NCBI RefSeq assembly: GCF_002929375.1
Contig: NZ_PJIP01000011.1
Coordinates: 1-64,000 of the forward strand
DNA length: 64,000 nt
Source of the DNA: Arthrobacter sp. DWC3
GTDB taxonomy: Bacteria > Actinomycetota > Actinomycetes > Actinomycetales > Micrococcaceae
Direction: 5' to 3'
A program made the translations under genes and the position numbers. Positions 8,086 through 17,554 of this stretch are shown here, one piece after another (the first letter of the stretch is position 1; each line of letters begins with the position of its first letter). The notes below the pieces were generated by a model, which was not told the origin of the DNA, did not search any database, and saw only the letters and a program-made list of their open reading frames with translations.

Positions 8086-9053
8086 CGGCTCGCGTCTCCC
8101 ACCGGCGGGGCGGCGAGCTGGGTCACCGTGATGTTGACGGGCGTCCCCGCCTCGTGGATCAGGGCCAGGGCGGGTGCCGGGTCGGGCACGTGGACGTGGA
8201 CGCGCCACCGATAGCCCTCCTCGACCTCGGTCACGGCGCTCATGATGACCGAGTCGCCGATCTCGTCGAGGTGGAGCCGGAGCGTGGCGGCGTCGAGCGG
8301 GCTGAGGTTGATGGTGCACATGACCTCCACACCGTCCGCGTCGCCGCCGTTGTGCAGGTGCGGCGCCTGGATGTCGTACCCGTGGAGGCCGTCGATGAGT
8401 TCGTCCTGCAGTTCCTCGCCGAGCGCCGCGGCCCGGAGCGCGTCGAGGATCAGCAGGAAGCCCACGCCACCGGCGTCGACGATCTTCGCGTCGGTGAGGG
8501 GGCCGAGCTGGCTCTCCGTGCGCACCACGGCCTGCAGGGCCTGCTGCACGGACGCCCGGAGCGTGAGCGCCAGGGCGGAGTTGCTGTCGTCGCCCGCATG
8601 GTCGGCGGCGGCCTCGCCGGCGCCGCGGGCGCTGGCCTCGAGGACGGAGAGCATGGTGCCGGGCACGGGGTCGCTGAGGGCGGACCAGCTGCGGATCTGC
8701 GCCCGGTGGAGTGCGGACGCCAGGAGGGTGCAGGTGAGCCGGGTGACCCCGTGCAGCGGCTCGGCGAACGCCGCGAGGAAGACGGCGAAGAGGGTCCCGG
8801 AGTTGCCGCGGGCGTCCTCCATGGCGGCACGGCCCGCGATGCTGAGCAGCTCCCCGAGGTCGGAGGTCCCGGCGTCGTGGGCGGCACGCGCGGCGGAGCG
8901 TGCCGTCTGGTAGAGGTTGGTGCCGGTGTCGCCGTCAGCGACGGGGAAGATGTTGATGGCGTTGAGGCGGTCGCTGTGGTTGCCGAGGGATTCTTCGGCC
9001 CTGCTCAGCCAGCGCTTCATCGCAACAGCGTTGGCGGTGATCTTAGTGTGCAA
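8082..9053 (-). CDS. DAK2-domain protein, short FakA/YloV-like
   Basis: The family includes FakA, the ATP-binding subunit of fatty acid kinase, related to the nucleotide domain of dihydroxyacetone kinase. This copy has 323 residues against about 550 for full FakA. It has the Asp-rich loop NIFPVADGDTGTNLY, EDARGNSGTLFAVFLAAF and KIVDAGGVGFLLILDAL, but lacks the last FakA domain. The preferred start is TTG 9053, because the family N-terminus (ANAVAMKRWL) aligns before the internal ATG at 9020. It overlaps thiL by 11 bases and recG by 4. Substrate unknown. Confidence 0.85.
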   Translation of the reverse strand: MHTKITANAVAMKRWLSRAEESLGNHSDRLNAINIFPVADGDTGTNLYQTARSAARAAHDAGTSDLGELLSIAGRAAMEDARGNSGTLFAVFLAAFAEPLHGVTRLTCTLLASALHRAQIRSWSALSDPVPGTMLSVLEASARGAGEAAADHAGDDSNSALALTLRASVQQALQAVVRTESQLGPLTDAKIVDAGGVGFLLILDALRAAALGEELQDELIDGLHGYDIQAPHLHNGGDADGVEVMCTINLSPLDAATLRLHLDEIGDSVIMSAVTEVEEGYRWRVHVHVPDPAPALALIHEAGTPVNITVTQLAAPPVGDASR

Positions 9054-10062
9054 AGTGATCCCATCCCCTGAGGACTGTCGCCTGGGACGCCAGTGTCACC
9101 AGCGGCGTGCCCGGCTCCACCGAGCCTACCGCAGTGAACCCGGGTGGGAGCAGGGCGCCCGGAGGGAAACTCGCGAGCAGCCCGTGGTCCTCCCCGCCGC
9201 CGAGCACCCAGTCGAGGGGGTCGACGCCCAGGCGTGCGGCGGCGTCCTCCAGCGGGCGCGCGTACTGCTGCAGGGCGGCGGGGTCGAGGTCGAGGCGGAC
9301 GCCGCTCGCGGTCGCGATCCGGCCGGCGTCGCGCACCAGGCCGTCGGAGATGTCGAGCATCGCGCTCGCCCCGGCGAGGGCGGCCGCGGGCCCGGCCGCG
9401 AGCGGCGGGAGCGGTCGCAGCTGCGCGGCCACGAGCTCCCCCACCGGCCCGGAGTCCTCGAGCGGGCGGCCGTCCTCGAGGAGGGCGAGGCCCGCGGCCG
9501 CGCGGCCGAGGGTCCCCGCGACGGCCAGGACATGCCCCGGCGCGGCGCCGGAGCGAAGGACGGGCGGCCGCCCGTCGAGGGTCCCGGTCACGGCGGCGGT
9601 GACGACGATCTGCGCCCCGGCGCCGAGGTCGCCGCCCACGACCGAGCAGCCGGTGGCTCCCAGCCCGCGGATCGCGGCGGCCAGGCCGCGCGCGCAGTCC
9701 TCGGCCCATGCGACGGGGGTGTGCGGCGGGAGCGTCAGGCTCACCACGAGCGAGGTCGCGGTGCCGCCCATGGCGTTGATGTCGCTGAGGTTCTGCGCGG
9801 CCGACTTCCAGCCCACGTCGTAGCCCGTGGTGCGGTGTCCGTTGGGCCGCTGCAGGCGGAAGTCGTGGTCCTCGACGAGGGTGTCCACGGAGATCAGCAC
9901 GGAGCCGTCCGCGGGGGCGAGCACGGCGGCGTCGTCGCCGGGGCCCACGAGCGCGCCCCCGGCGTCGCCGAGCAGGGGGAGGATCCTCGCGAGGAGCTCG
10001 CCCTCCGTCATGCCGTCGACGGTCGGCCCGGCCGGCGCGGGGCGTGCGGGGTATGCGCTCAT
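9043..10062 (-). CDS. thiL: thiamine-monophosphate kinase ThiL
   Basis: ThiL phosphorylates thiamine monophosphate to thiamine diphosphate, the last step of cofactor synthesis. The 339-residue protein has the metal-binding motif VGPGDDAAVL, SVDTLVEDHDFR, the glycine loop VVGGDLGAGAQIVV and the C-terminal LGGGEDHGLLASF. A -10-like TACGGT (10069-10074) ends six bases before the ATG, which suggests a leaderless message for the thiL-DAK2-recG group. I see no TPP riboswitch in the 42 bases before it. Confidence 0.95.
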   Translation of the reverse strand: MSAYPARPAPAGPTVDGMTEGELLARILPLLGDAGGALVGPGDDAAVLAPADGSVLISVDTLVEDHDFRLQRPNGHRTTGYDVGWKSAAQNLSDINAMGGTATSLVVSLTLPPHTPVAWAEDCARGLAAAIRGLGATGCSVVGGDLGAGAQIVVTAAVTGTLDGRPPVLRSGAAPGHVLAVAGTLGRAAAGLALLEDGRPLEDSGPVGELVAAQLRPLPPLAAGPAAALAGASAMLDISDGLVRDAGRIATASGVRLDLDPAALQQYARPLEDAAARLGVDPLDWVLGGGEDHGLLASFPPGALLPPGFTAVGSVEPGTPLVTLASQATVLRGWDHFAH

Positions 10063-10104
10063 GGGCCTACCGTAGGGCGCGGCACCGACAGGCCGCGGGC
10101 CGGC

Positions 10105-11523
10105 TCACGCCGGCAGCGCCGCGACGTACGCTGCGAGGCGCTCCGCCGCCGGGACCGGCACGAAGCCGGTGGCCTCGATCTTCGCCAGGTCGAGGACGCT
10201 CCGCAGCGGGCGCGGCGCGGCCTCCTTGCCCGCGAAGTACTCGGCGGTGCTGACGCCGGTGACGTCCGCGCGGTCCCTGCCGCACAATGCGTAGACGTCC
10301 GCCGCGATGTCCGCCCAGCTCTGGGGCTCGCCGCCGTTGCTCACGTTGTACGTGCCGTAGGGCGCGCCGGTTCCGAGCAGGTGCAGGACGGCGCCCGCGA
10401 TGTCCTCCGTGAAGGTCAGGCGGCCCACCTGGTCGTCGACGACGCTCGGGGAGATCCCGCGGCCGGCGAGGTTCGCCATGGTCCGGACGAAGTTGTTGCC
10501 CTCGCCGATCACCCAGCTGGTGCGCAGGATGTAGTGGCGCGGCACGGTGGCCACGATGGCGTCGCCCGCGGCCTTGGTCTGCCCGTAGACGCCGAGCGGC
10601 GTGAACGGCTCGTCCTCCGGGTGCTCTGCCCGCGACCCGTCGAAGACGTAGTCGCTGGAGATGTGCACGAGGGTCAGGCGGTGCGCGGCCGCCACGCGGG
10701 CGAGGGCCGCGACGCCGGCGACGTTGACGGCCCACGCGGAGGCCCGGCCCTCGGGCGTCTCCGCGGCGTCGACGGCCGTGTACGCGGCGGCGTTGATGAT
10801 GGTGGCGTACGCCGACCAGGGCCGGGCGCCGTCGAGGTCCCCGTCGAGGAGGTCGAGGTCCGTGCGGGACGCGAAGTCCACCGACGGATGGTCGGCGAGA
10901 GCGTGGCGCAGGGCCCTGCCGAGCTGGCCGTCCGCACCCACGACGAGCGTCTTCCGGGGGGCCAGCGGCGTGACGTCGGCCAGGCGCGGGTGCCTGCGGT
11001 CCTTGTCGGACAGCTCGGCGTCGGCCAGCGGGATGGGCCAGGAAATGGCGGCCGTCTCGTCGGCGAGGTTCAGGAACACGTACTGGTCCTGGGCGTCGGC
11101 GGACCAGTGGTCGTTGACGAGGTAGGTGTAGGCGGTCCCGTCCTCGAGGGTCTGGAAGGCGTTCCCGACACCGCGTGGGATGAAGATGGCCGTCGACGGG
11201 TCGAGTTCGGCGGTGAAGACCTTGCCGAAGGACGGACCCTCGCGGAGGTCCACCCAGGCGCCGAACACGCGTCCCGTGGCCACGGAGATGAACTTGTCCC
11301 ACGGCTCGGCGTGGATGCCGCGCGTGGTGCCGGCGGTCTCGTTGAAGGAGATGTTGTTCTGGACGGGACCGAAGTCCTCCAGCCCGGCCACGGTCATCTT
11401 GGCGCGCTGCCAGTTCTCCTTGAACCAGCCGCGGTTGTCCCCATGCACGGGGAGGTCGAACAGTACGACGCCGGGGATGGGCGTCCCGCGGGCGGCGAGG
11501 GGCTTCGAGAAGGCGAGATCCAT
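10105..11523 (-). CDS. fused dTDP-4-dehydrorhamnose 3,5-epimerase and dTDP-4-dehydrorhamnose reductase (RmlC-RmlD)
   Basis: One 472-residue chain carries two successive enzymes of dTDP-L-rhamnose synthesis. Residues 1-180 are a cupin-type RmlC (DNRGWFKENWQ, NISFNETAGTTRGIHAE, IPRGVGNAFQTLED). Residues 190-472 are an RmlD-like SDR with the NAD(P) loop VVGADGQLGRAL, INAAAYTAVD, and YGQTKAAGD holding the catalytic Tyr and Lys. It starts four bases after rmlB, so both are in one operon. Rhamnose would feed cell-wall or capsule polymers. RmlA is not in the window. Confidence 0.92.
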   Translation of the reverse strand: MDLAFSKPLAARGTPIPGVVLFDLPVHGDNRGWFKENWQRAKMTVAGLEDFGPVQNNISFNETAGTTRGIHAEPWDKFISVATGRVFGAWVDLREGPSFGKVFTAELDPSTAIFIPRGVGNAFQTLEDGTAYTYLVNDHWSADAQDQYVFLNLADETAAISWPIPLADAELSDKDRRHPRLADVTPLAPRKTLVVGADGQLGRALRHALADHPSVDFASRTDLDLLDGDLDGARPWSAYATIINAAAYTAVDAAETPEGRASAWAVNVAGVAALARVAAAHRLTLVHISSDYVFDGSRAEHPEDEPFTPLGVYGQTKAAGDAIVATVPRHYILRTSWVIGEGNNFVRTMANLAGRGISPSVVDDQVGRLTFTEDIAGAVLHLLGTGAPYGTYNVSNGGEPQSWADIAADVYALCGRDRADVTGVSTAEYFAGKEAAPRPLRSVLDLAKIEATGFVPVPAAERLAAYVAALPA

Positions 11524-11527
11524 GGGC

Positions 11528-12589
<1,062 letters not shown>

Positions 12590-12606
12590 CTACCGTTCGG
12601 CCCTCG

Positions 12607-12630
12607 CGCCGGCCGTACTGTCGGCCGGCG
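12607..12630 (-). terminator. hairpin after the proline-rich surface protein
   Basis: CGCCGGCCG and CGGCCGGCG form a nine-base stem with a six-base loop. It lies immediately after the minus-strand stop at 12635 and before rmlB. No T tract. Confidence 0.4.
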
Positions 12631-12634
12631 GCGG

Positions 12635-13411
12635 TCAGGGCCCGAGGCTGCCCCGTCGTCGCGCGGCGAGGACGGCGACGACGACGAGCGCCGCGGCCAC
12701 GATCCCGCCGGCGATCCAGGCGACCGGGGCGAGGGAGGACGTGCGCTCCTCCTCGGCGGCGACGGGGGTGCTCGTGGCCGTCGACGTCGCGGACCGGCTC
12801 GGACGCGGCGTGGAGGTGGCACTCGGCGTGGCCGACGGCACGACCGGCGCGGCCGCCGGCACCTCGGGCGGGAGGGTGGCGCCGGGCTGCGGCGCGGGCG
12901 CCGTCGCAGGAGCCGTCGGGGAGGCGATCGGCGCGGCGGTGACCGACGGCGTCGGGGTCGGCGTCGGGCTTCCCGCGCCGGGTGCCGGGGTCTCCCCGTC
13001 GATCTCCACGACCTCGCCGGAGACGGCGTCGTACCGCAGGTTGGTGTAGATGAGGGTGTCCGCGAACAGGAGGTGCCCGGTGCCCGGCTCGATGAGGTGG
13101 CCGGTGCCGGGGTGCACCAGGAAGCGGGTGCGCGCGTTGATCGCGAAGCCCGTGGCGGGGTCGGTGCCGTCGGTCGCGGTGGGATCGGGAATGCCCGGGG
13201 CGGGCTCCACGAACGTCGCTACCGGCTGCGGCTGGACCGCGGGGAGCGGCTCGCCGACCACGGCCGGGGCCGGGACGGACTCCGTGCCGATGCCCTCGAC
13301 GGCGAGCGCGGGCAGCGGCGTGGCGAGCACGGCTCCTGCCAGGAGCGTGGCGGCCGCCCCGGAGAGGATCCTGCTGCTGGTGGTCGGGGTGCGGCGGTGT
13401 GGCGCGGTCAT
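12635..13411 (-). CDS. secreted, membrane-anchored Pro/Thr/Ser-rich surface protein
   Basis: The predicted protein has 258 residues. A signal peptide (ILSGAAATLLAGAVLATPLPALA) is followed by a small region with the near-repeat VHPGTGHLIEPGTGHLLF, which also occurs as GFAINARTRFLVHPGTG. Then comes a long Pro/Ala/Thr/Ser-rich stretch (about 130-215) and a C-terminal membrane helix with a basic end (ARRRGSLGP). There is no LPXTG motif, so it is probably held by the helix, the low-complexity part spanning the wall. ATG 13411 has GAGGA just upstream. No catalytic family recognised. Confidence 0.7.
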   Translation of the reverse strand: MTAPHRRTPTTSSRILSGAAATLLAGAVLATPLPALAVEGIGTESVPAPAVVGEPLPAVQPQPVATFVEPAPGIPDPTATDGTDPATGFAINARTRFLVHPGTGHLIEPGTGHLLFADTLIYTNLRYDAVSGEVVEIDGETPAPGAGSPTPTPTPSVTAAPIASPTAPATAPAPQPGATLPPEVPAAAPVVPSATPSATSTPRPSRSATSTATSTPVAAEEERTSSLAPVAWIAGGIVAAALVVVAVLAARRRGSLGP

Positions 13412-13602
13412 TCGTCCTCGGCTCGGGCTCTCGCACCGGACGGGAGGCCTGGGGGCTCCGCCGGGTGCGGGTGGGGCCTGCAGCGCGGGGTGCTGCTGCG
13501 GCTCCTGAAGTGTACGGTCGGCCGGCCGCCGGGTCCGGCTCATCGCGGGCGGCGGCCGCTCCGTGTCGCACGGGCACTCCGCCCGCCTACTAGGGTGGGA
13601 TC

Positions 13603-14106
13603 ATGCCTGCCCTCCCCCGGTCCGCGACCCCCCTGGTGCTCGTCGGACTCCTGATCGCACTGGCCGGCTGCGGGTCCGTCGTCGACGTCGACCCGGCGCA
13701 GGACGCCGCGAACGCGCGGTGCGCCGACGTGATGATCGCCCTGCCGCCGTCGGTCGCCGAGAACGAACAGCGCGACACGAACAGCCAGGCCACCTCCGCT
13801 TGGGGTGATCCCTCCCGGGTGGTGCTGCGGTGCGGCGTGGACGTCCCCGGACCCACCACCGACCCGTGCGTGACCGTCAACGACGTCGACTGGGTGGTCC
13901 GGGAGGGCGACCCTGCCTGGACGGCCACCACCTACGGCCGCGATCCCGCCGTCGAGGTCCTCTTCGACCCGGAGGAGGTGGCGTCGAGCACCGTGCTGGT
14001 GGAACTCGGCGACGCCGTCTCGCGGGTGGAGCAGAGCCGCGCGTGCGTGGGCCTCTCCGAGGCCACCCCCGCACCCGAGGCCACCCCCGCACCGGAGGGC
14101 GGCTGA
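13603..14106 (+). CDS. DUF3515 lipoprotein
   Basis: This is a 167-residue lipoprotein with signal LVLVGLLIALAGC. The conserved DUF3515 core contains CADVMIALPPSV, VLRCGVDVPGPTTDPC and a C-terminal Cys (RACVGL), so up to three Cys could form bridges in the mature protein. The tail holds a short repeat, EATPAPEATPAPE. Function is unknown. In related actinobacteria the family usually lies between ddl and thiL; here both are far away. TAGGGT ends six bases before the ATG, suggesting a leaderless message. Confidence 0.85.
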   Translation: MPALPRSATPLVLVGLLIALAGCGSVVDVDPAQDAANARCADVMIALPPSVAENEQRDTNSQATSAWGDPSRVVLRCGVDVPGPTTDPCVTVNDVDWVVREGDPAWTATTYGRDPAVEVLFDPEEVASSTVLVELGDAVSRVEQSRACVGLSEATPAPEATPAPEGG

Positions 14107-14132
14107 CGCAACTCCTTCGCCGGGGCGACGCG

Positions 14133-14156
14133 CCGGGGCCTCGGCGATGGCCCCGG
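14133..14156 (+). terminator. hairpin after the DUF3515 gene
   Basis: CCGGGGCC and GGCCCCGG form an eight-base stem with an eight-base loop, 27 bases after the stop codon. No T tract. The rest of the gap up to 14268 holds only the ribosome site of the next gene. Confidence 0.4.
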
Positions 14157-14268
14157 ACGCGTCCCGTGCTCCACGCTGGGACGTGGACCACGACGCTTCG
14201 GGCTCCCCGACCGGCCCGGACCGACGCACCCCCCCGACCGCGCACGACCCCGACCGCCAGGAGGCACC

Positions 14269-15126
14269 GTGAAAGCCGAACAAATCTCCGACGTCTGCAC
14301 CTTCCACGGGGAGGGGCCCTACTGGGACCCGCGCCGGGACGAGCTGCTGCTGGTCGACATGATGGAGGGCGATGTCCTGGTGCGTCACGGCGACGGCACC
14401 TTCGACCGGCACGACGTCCATCCACGGCTCGCCGGCGTGATCCGTGGTCGCGTGTCCGGCGGGTACGTGCTCGGGGTGGAGCGTGGCTTCGTGTTCGCCG
14501 ACGACTCGTTCTCGACCCTCGAGCAGGGCCCCGAGGCCTTCAGCGACGACAGCGTGCGCATGAACGACGGCGGCTGCGACACCGCCGGGCGCTTCCTCTG
14601 CGGGTCGATGGGCTGGGAGGGCGGCTTCGGGGCGGGCACCCTGTACTCCCTGGGCGAGGACCACGGGGTCTCCACACTGCTGACCGGCATCACCGTCTCG
14701 AACGGCCTGCACTTCTCCCCCGCGGGGGACACGGCGTTCTTCGCCGACACCCCCACGGGCCGCATCGACGCCCTGGGCTACGACGTCGCCGCCGGGCGGT
14801 TCACGGACCGGCGCACGTTCGCCGTCGTCGAACAGGCGCTCGGCATGCCCGACGGACTGGCCATCGACGCCGAGGGCGGCATCTGGGCTGCCCTGTACGG
14901 CGGCGGGGCCGTGGCGCGCTTCGACGCATCGGGCAGGCTCTCGGAGCACGTCACGCTGCCGGTGACGAACGTGACGGCGTGCGCGTTCGGCGGTCCCGAC
15001 CTCTCCACGCTCTTCATCACGACCACCCGGGAGAACCTCCCCGAGGGGTCGGAGCCCCGCGCCGGTGCCCTCTTCGCGGTCGAACCCGGGGTCACCGGCG
15101 CTCCCCTGCCGATGTTCGCGGGATAG
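14269..15126 (+). CDS. SMP-30/gluconolactonase-family sugar lactonase
   Basis: The family consists of six-bladed propellers that open sugar lactones such as gluconolactone with a divalent metal. This 285-residue protein has the family marks FHGEGPYWDPR with the first acidic ligand, MNDGGCDTAGRFLCG, ISVSNGL-type TVSNGLHFSPAGD, and MPDGLAIDAEGGIWAAL carrying the Asp ligand. The start is GTG 14269 with AGGAGG seven bases upstream. It stands alone and converges with an SDR gene. The exact lactone cannot be told from sequence. Confidence 0.88.
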   Translation: MKAEQISDVCTFHGEGPYWDPRRDELLLVDMMEGDVLVRHGDGTFDRHDVHPRLAGVIRGRVSGGYVLGVERGFVFADDSFSTLEQGPEAFSDDSVRMNDGGCDTAGRFLCGSMGWEGGFGAGTLYSLGEDHGVSTLLTGITVSNGLHFSPAGDTAFFADTPTGRIDALGYDVAAGRFTDRRTFAVVEQALGMPDGLAIDAEGGIWAALYGGGAVARFDASGRLSEHVTLPVTNVTACAFGGPDLSTLFITTTRENLPEGSEPRAGALFAVEPGVTGAPLPMFAG

Positions 15127-15134
15127 CCCGGGGG

Positions 15135-15174
15135 CACCCTCCCGCGGACGCGCTCCGGCGTCCGCGGGAGGGTG
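15135..15174. terminator. strong bidirectional hairpin between the lactonase and SDR genes
   Basis: CACCCTCCCGCGGACGC and its exact complement form a perfect 17-base stem with a six-base loop (GCTCCG) between two convergent genes, about 10-15 bases from each stop. Confidence 0.75.
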
Positions 15175-15189
15175 GCCGATGGGCTTCCG

Positions 15190-16029
15190 TCAGAGGATCG
15201 GCTGCCCGCCGGTGACGGCGATGCGCGCCCCCGAGACGTAGCTCGCCTCGTCGGAGGCCAGCAGCACGTACACCGGGGCGAGCTCGGCGGGCTGGCCCGC
15301 GCGCTGCATCGGCACCTGCTGGCCGAAGGTCTCCACCTGCTCGTTCGGCATGGTGGCGGGGATGAGCGGCGTCCAGATGGGGCCCGGGGCCACGGAATTC
15401 GCGCGGATCCCCCGCTCGGCGAGGAGCTGCGCCATGGACGCCGTCATGTTGGCGATGCCGGCCTTGGTCGCCGAGTACGGCATGAGCGTGGGCACCGGGT
15501 TGTCCGAGTTGATGGAACTCGATCCGATGATCGAGCCGCCCGGGCCCATGTGCGGCAGGACCGCCTTGGTGAGGTGGAAGAAGGCGCTGAGGTTGGTGGC
15601 GAGCGTGTAGTCCCACTCGTCGTCGGGGATCTCCTCGATGGTCTCGTGCGTCATCTGGAAGGCGGCGTTGCTGACGAGGATGTCCACCCTGCCGAACACC
15701 TCCACGGCCTTGTCGATCACGGCGCGGCACGTGGCGGGGTCCGCGAGGTCGCCCGGGAACAGGACGGCCTGACGCCCCGCCTCCTCGACCCAGCGCGCCG
15801 TCTCGCGGGCGTCGTCGTCCTCGTTGAGGTAGCTGATGAGCACGTCCGCTCCCTCGCGGGCGTAGGCGATCGCGACGGCCCGGCCGATGCCGCTGTCGCC
15901 GCCCGTGATGACCGCCTTCTTGCCCGTCAGACGACCGCTGCCGCGATAGGACTCCTCGCCGTGGTCGGGAGTGGGGTCCATGGCGTCGGTGGTGCCGGGC
16001 GTGTCCTGCTGCTGCGCTGGCTGGCTCAC
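15190..16029 (-). CDS. short-chain dehydrogenase/reductase, YhdG/YghA-like
   Basis: This is a 279-residue NAD(P)-dependent oxidoreductase. The N-terminus is hydrophilic and rich in Gln and Asp (about 40 residues), as in stress-related SDRs such as Bacillus GS39. Then follow the cofactor loop TGGDSGIGRA, the NNAG-like VSNAAFQ, the catalytic Ser (GSSSINS) and YSATKAG, and a C-terminal SGARIAVTGGQPIL. The start is GTG 16029 with AGGAGG upstream. A hairpin (ACGGACG/CGTCCGT) lies in its leader. Substrate unknown; a stress role is inferred only from the family. Confidence 0.9.
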   Translation of the reverse strand: MSQPAQQQDTPGTTDAMDPTPDHGEESYRGSGRLTGKKAVITGGDSGIGRAVAIAYAREGADVLISYLNEDDDARETARWVEEAGRQAVLFPGDLADPATCRAVIDKAVEVFGRVDILVSNAAFQMTHETIEEIPDDEWDYTLATNLSAFFHLTKAVLPHMGPGGSIIGSSSINSDNPVPTLMPYSATKAGIANMTASMAQLLAERGIRANSVAPGPIWTPLIPATMPNEQVETFGQQVPMQRAGQPAELAPVYVLLASDEASYVSGARIAVTGGQPIL

Positions 16030-16161
16030 TGTTCCTCCTGATGTCTACGGACGGTCGCGTCCGTGGGTTCCTTGCCCCCTCACCGTAAGCACCCTTACTA
16101 ATTGAAGGGAAGCGGGGACCAGGACCGGAAACCCGTTGCACGAGGAGGACCCACGCCGCCC

Positions 16162-16950
16162 ATGCGGTACGCAGCCGAGTACGTCCTGCCGTTGCGCGCG
16201 TCCGGTACCGGATCCGCCCGCGCGCTCGCCCACTGTCTGCGAGGCCTCGTGCAGTGGATCGACGTCACGGTGGTGGACGGCTCCGCCGGCCCGGGAAGCG
16301 TCCTGGAGCTCCTCGGGGGCGCGGACCTCGTGCGGCCCCAGAACTACTTCGCGCCCGCGCCGTGGCATGCCCGCTGGGACACCGGCCGGATCCTCCTCGA
16401 TCGGGCATTCGCCTCCGACTACCCGGGGACCCTGGGCGTCCGCAGGAGCACGCTCCTCGGCGCGGTCGGGTACTAGGCGAACGCCCTGTTCGAGAACCTC
16501 GAGCTCATCCGCACGGTGCGCGCCGTCGGTGGCGTCGAGATCCGTGCCGACCACGTGTTCGTGGCCCGCGTCCCCTGCTCGTCGCGGCACTTCCTCCGGC
16601 AGCGCGTGCGCCAGGCGTACGACAGCCTCGCCCAGCCCGGGCGGCTCGCCCTCGAGCTGGGCGTGCTCCCCGCGGTCCTCCCGGCGCGGGGGTCGGCCGG
16701 GGGGCTCGCGGTGGGCGGGCTCGCGGTCGTCGCCCTCGCGGAGACCGGCCGACGGCGGCGGGGCGGGCGCTGCGTCTTCGGCCCCACCGCGGCGCTGTGG
16801 GCACCGGCCTGGGTGCTCGAACGGTCGGTGTGCAGCCGGCTCGCCGCCGCCGGTCGCGTGCGGGGCGGCGTGCGCTACGCGGGCGGGAGGATGGTGCTCG
16901 CGGCACACTCGGAGCGGTACCTGCGGCGGCACCTCTCCGCCGGGACTCCT
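16162..16950 (+). pseudogene. decayed family 2 glycosyltransferase
   Basis: Two parts in the same frame match an actinobacterial glycosyltransferase. The first runs from MRYAAEYVLPLR to LVRPQNYFAPAPWHARWDTG and TLGVRRSTLLGAVGY. The second continues with ANALFENLELIRTV and HFLRQRVRQAYDSLAQPGRLAL. A TAG codon (16474-16476) separates them. The first part also jumps from VTVVDGSAG straight to the late domain, so the central segment with the Asp-rich nucleotide-sugar motif seems missing. The frame then runs on unrelated to TGA 17077-17079. Both the stop and the missing core make it non-functional. Confidence 0.75.
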
Positions 16951-17164
16951 ACGGCGAGCCGTGACCGCCCGCGAGCGCGTCGAGCGTGCCCTTCACGCCC
17001 TTCGGGGCCGGGTCCCGCAGCGCGTCGAACGCCGGCTTCGCGAGGAGCTGGGCGATCCGAAGGAACCCCTTCAGGATGACCTCGGCGGTGCAGGTGGCGT
17101 CGCTGCCCCCGTGAACGGACGTCGACGGCACCACGTCCAGGGCGTCGGGCGAACCCGCTGACGG
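16949..17164 (-). pseudogene. possible C-terminal remnant of an SRPBCC-like protein
   Basis: An open minus-strand stretch encodes DATCTAEVILKGFLRIAQLL followed by KPAFDALRDPAPKGVKGTLDAL. This resembles the last strand and long C-terminal helix of SRPBCC/polyketide-cyclase-like proteins. An in-frame stop just upstream and the absence of the other ~100 family residues mean the 5' part is lost. It overlaps the end of the glycosyltransferase pseudogene. Family assignment is tentative. Confidence 0.35.
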
Positions 17165-17245
17165 TGATCACGGGCCCCCCGCAAGGGTGTCAGTGACAGT
17201 AAGTAGACTGATGACTTCAGCCGGCATCGACGAAGGGGAACACAC

Positions 17246-17476
17246 ATGGCAGACACACTGGGAAGTCCGAACTCCGAGCCCGAGGGCGGTTTCGAGCGGG
17301 ATCCTTCGGACTGGGTCACCGGCGACGAGCCCATGACCGCCGCACAGCGCAGCTACCTCGACACCCTCGCACGCGAGGCGGGCGAGGAGATCCCGGCGGA
17401 CATCAACAAGGCCAAGGCGTCGGAGCACATCGACCGGCTGCAGGGCAAGAGCAAGCGGCTCACCGAGGACTCCTGA
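17246..17476 (+). CDS. DUF3072 small acidic protein
   Basis: This 76-residue soluble protein matches the DUF3072 pattern: DWVTGDEPMTAAQRSYLDTL, EEIPADINKAKASEHIDRLQ and a short basic then acidic end. Function is unknown; such proteins are common in actinobacteria and predicted to be mostly helical. The ATG is preceded by GAAGGGGA at good spacing. A TAGACT -10-like hexamer about 35 bases upstream could be its promoter. A strong hairpin follows. Confidence 0.85.
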   Translation: MADTLGSPNSEPEGGFERDPSDWVTGDEPMTAAQRSYLDTLAREAGEEIPADINKAKASEHIDRLQGKSKRLTEDS

Positions 17477-17489
17477 CCCCTCGCTCCCT

Positions 17490-17532
17490 GGATCCCGCTG
17501 CCCGGCGCCGAACAGGCCGGGCAGCGGGATCC
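17490..17532. terminator. bidirectional hairpin between the DUF3072 gene and the RibA fusion
   Basis: GGATCCCGCTGCCCGGC and its exact complement form a perfect 17-base stem with a nine-base loop, lying between two convergent genes. Confidence 0.75.
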
Positions 17533-17554
17533 CTACGTTCCGGGCCGCGGCGTC

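Noticed and set aside
10063-10104. TPP riboswitch before thiL
   Set aside because: The gap is only 42 bases and has none of the conserved TPP elements.
16474-16476. Programmed read-through or recoding of TAG in the glycosyltransferase
   Set aside because: The protein also lacks its central catalytic segment, so decay is the simpler explanation.
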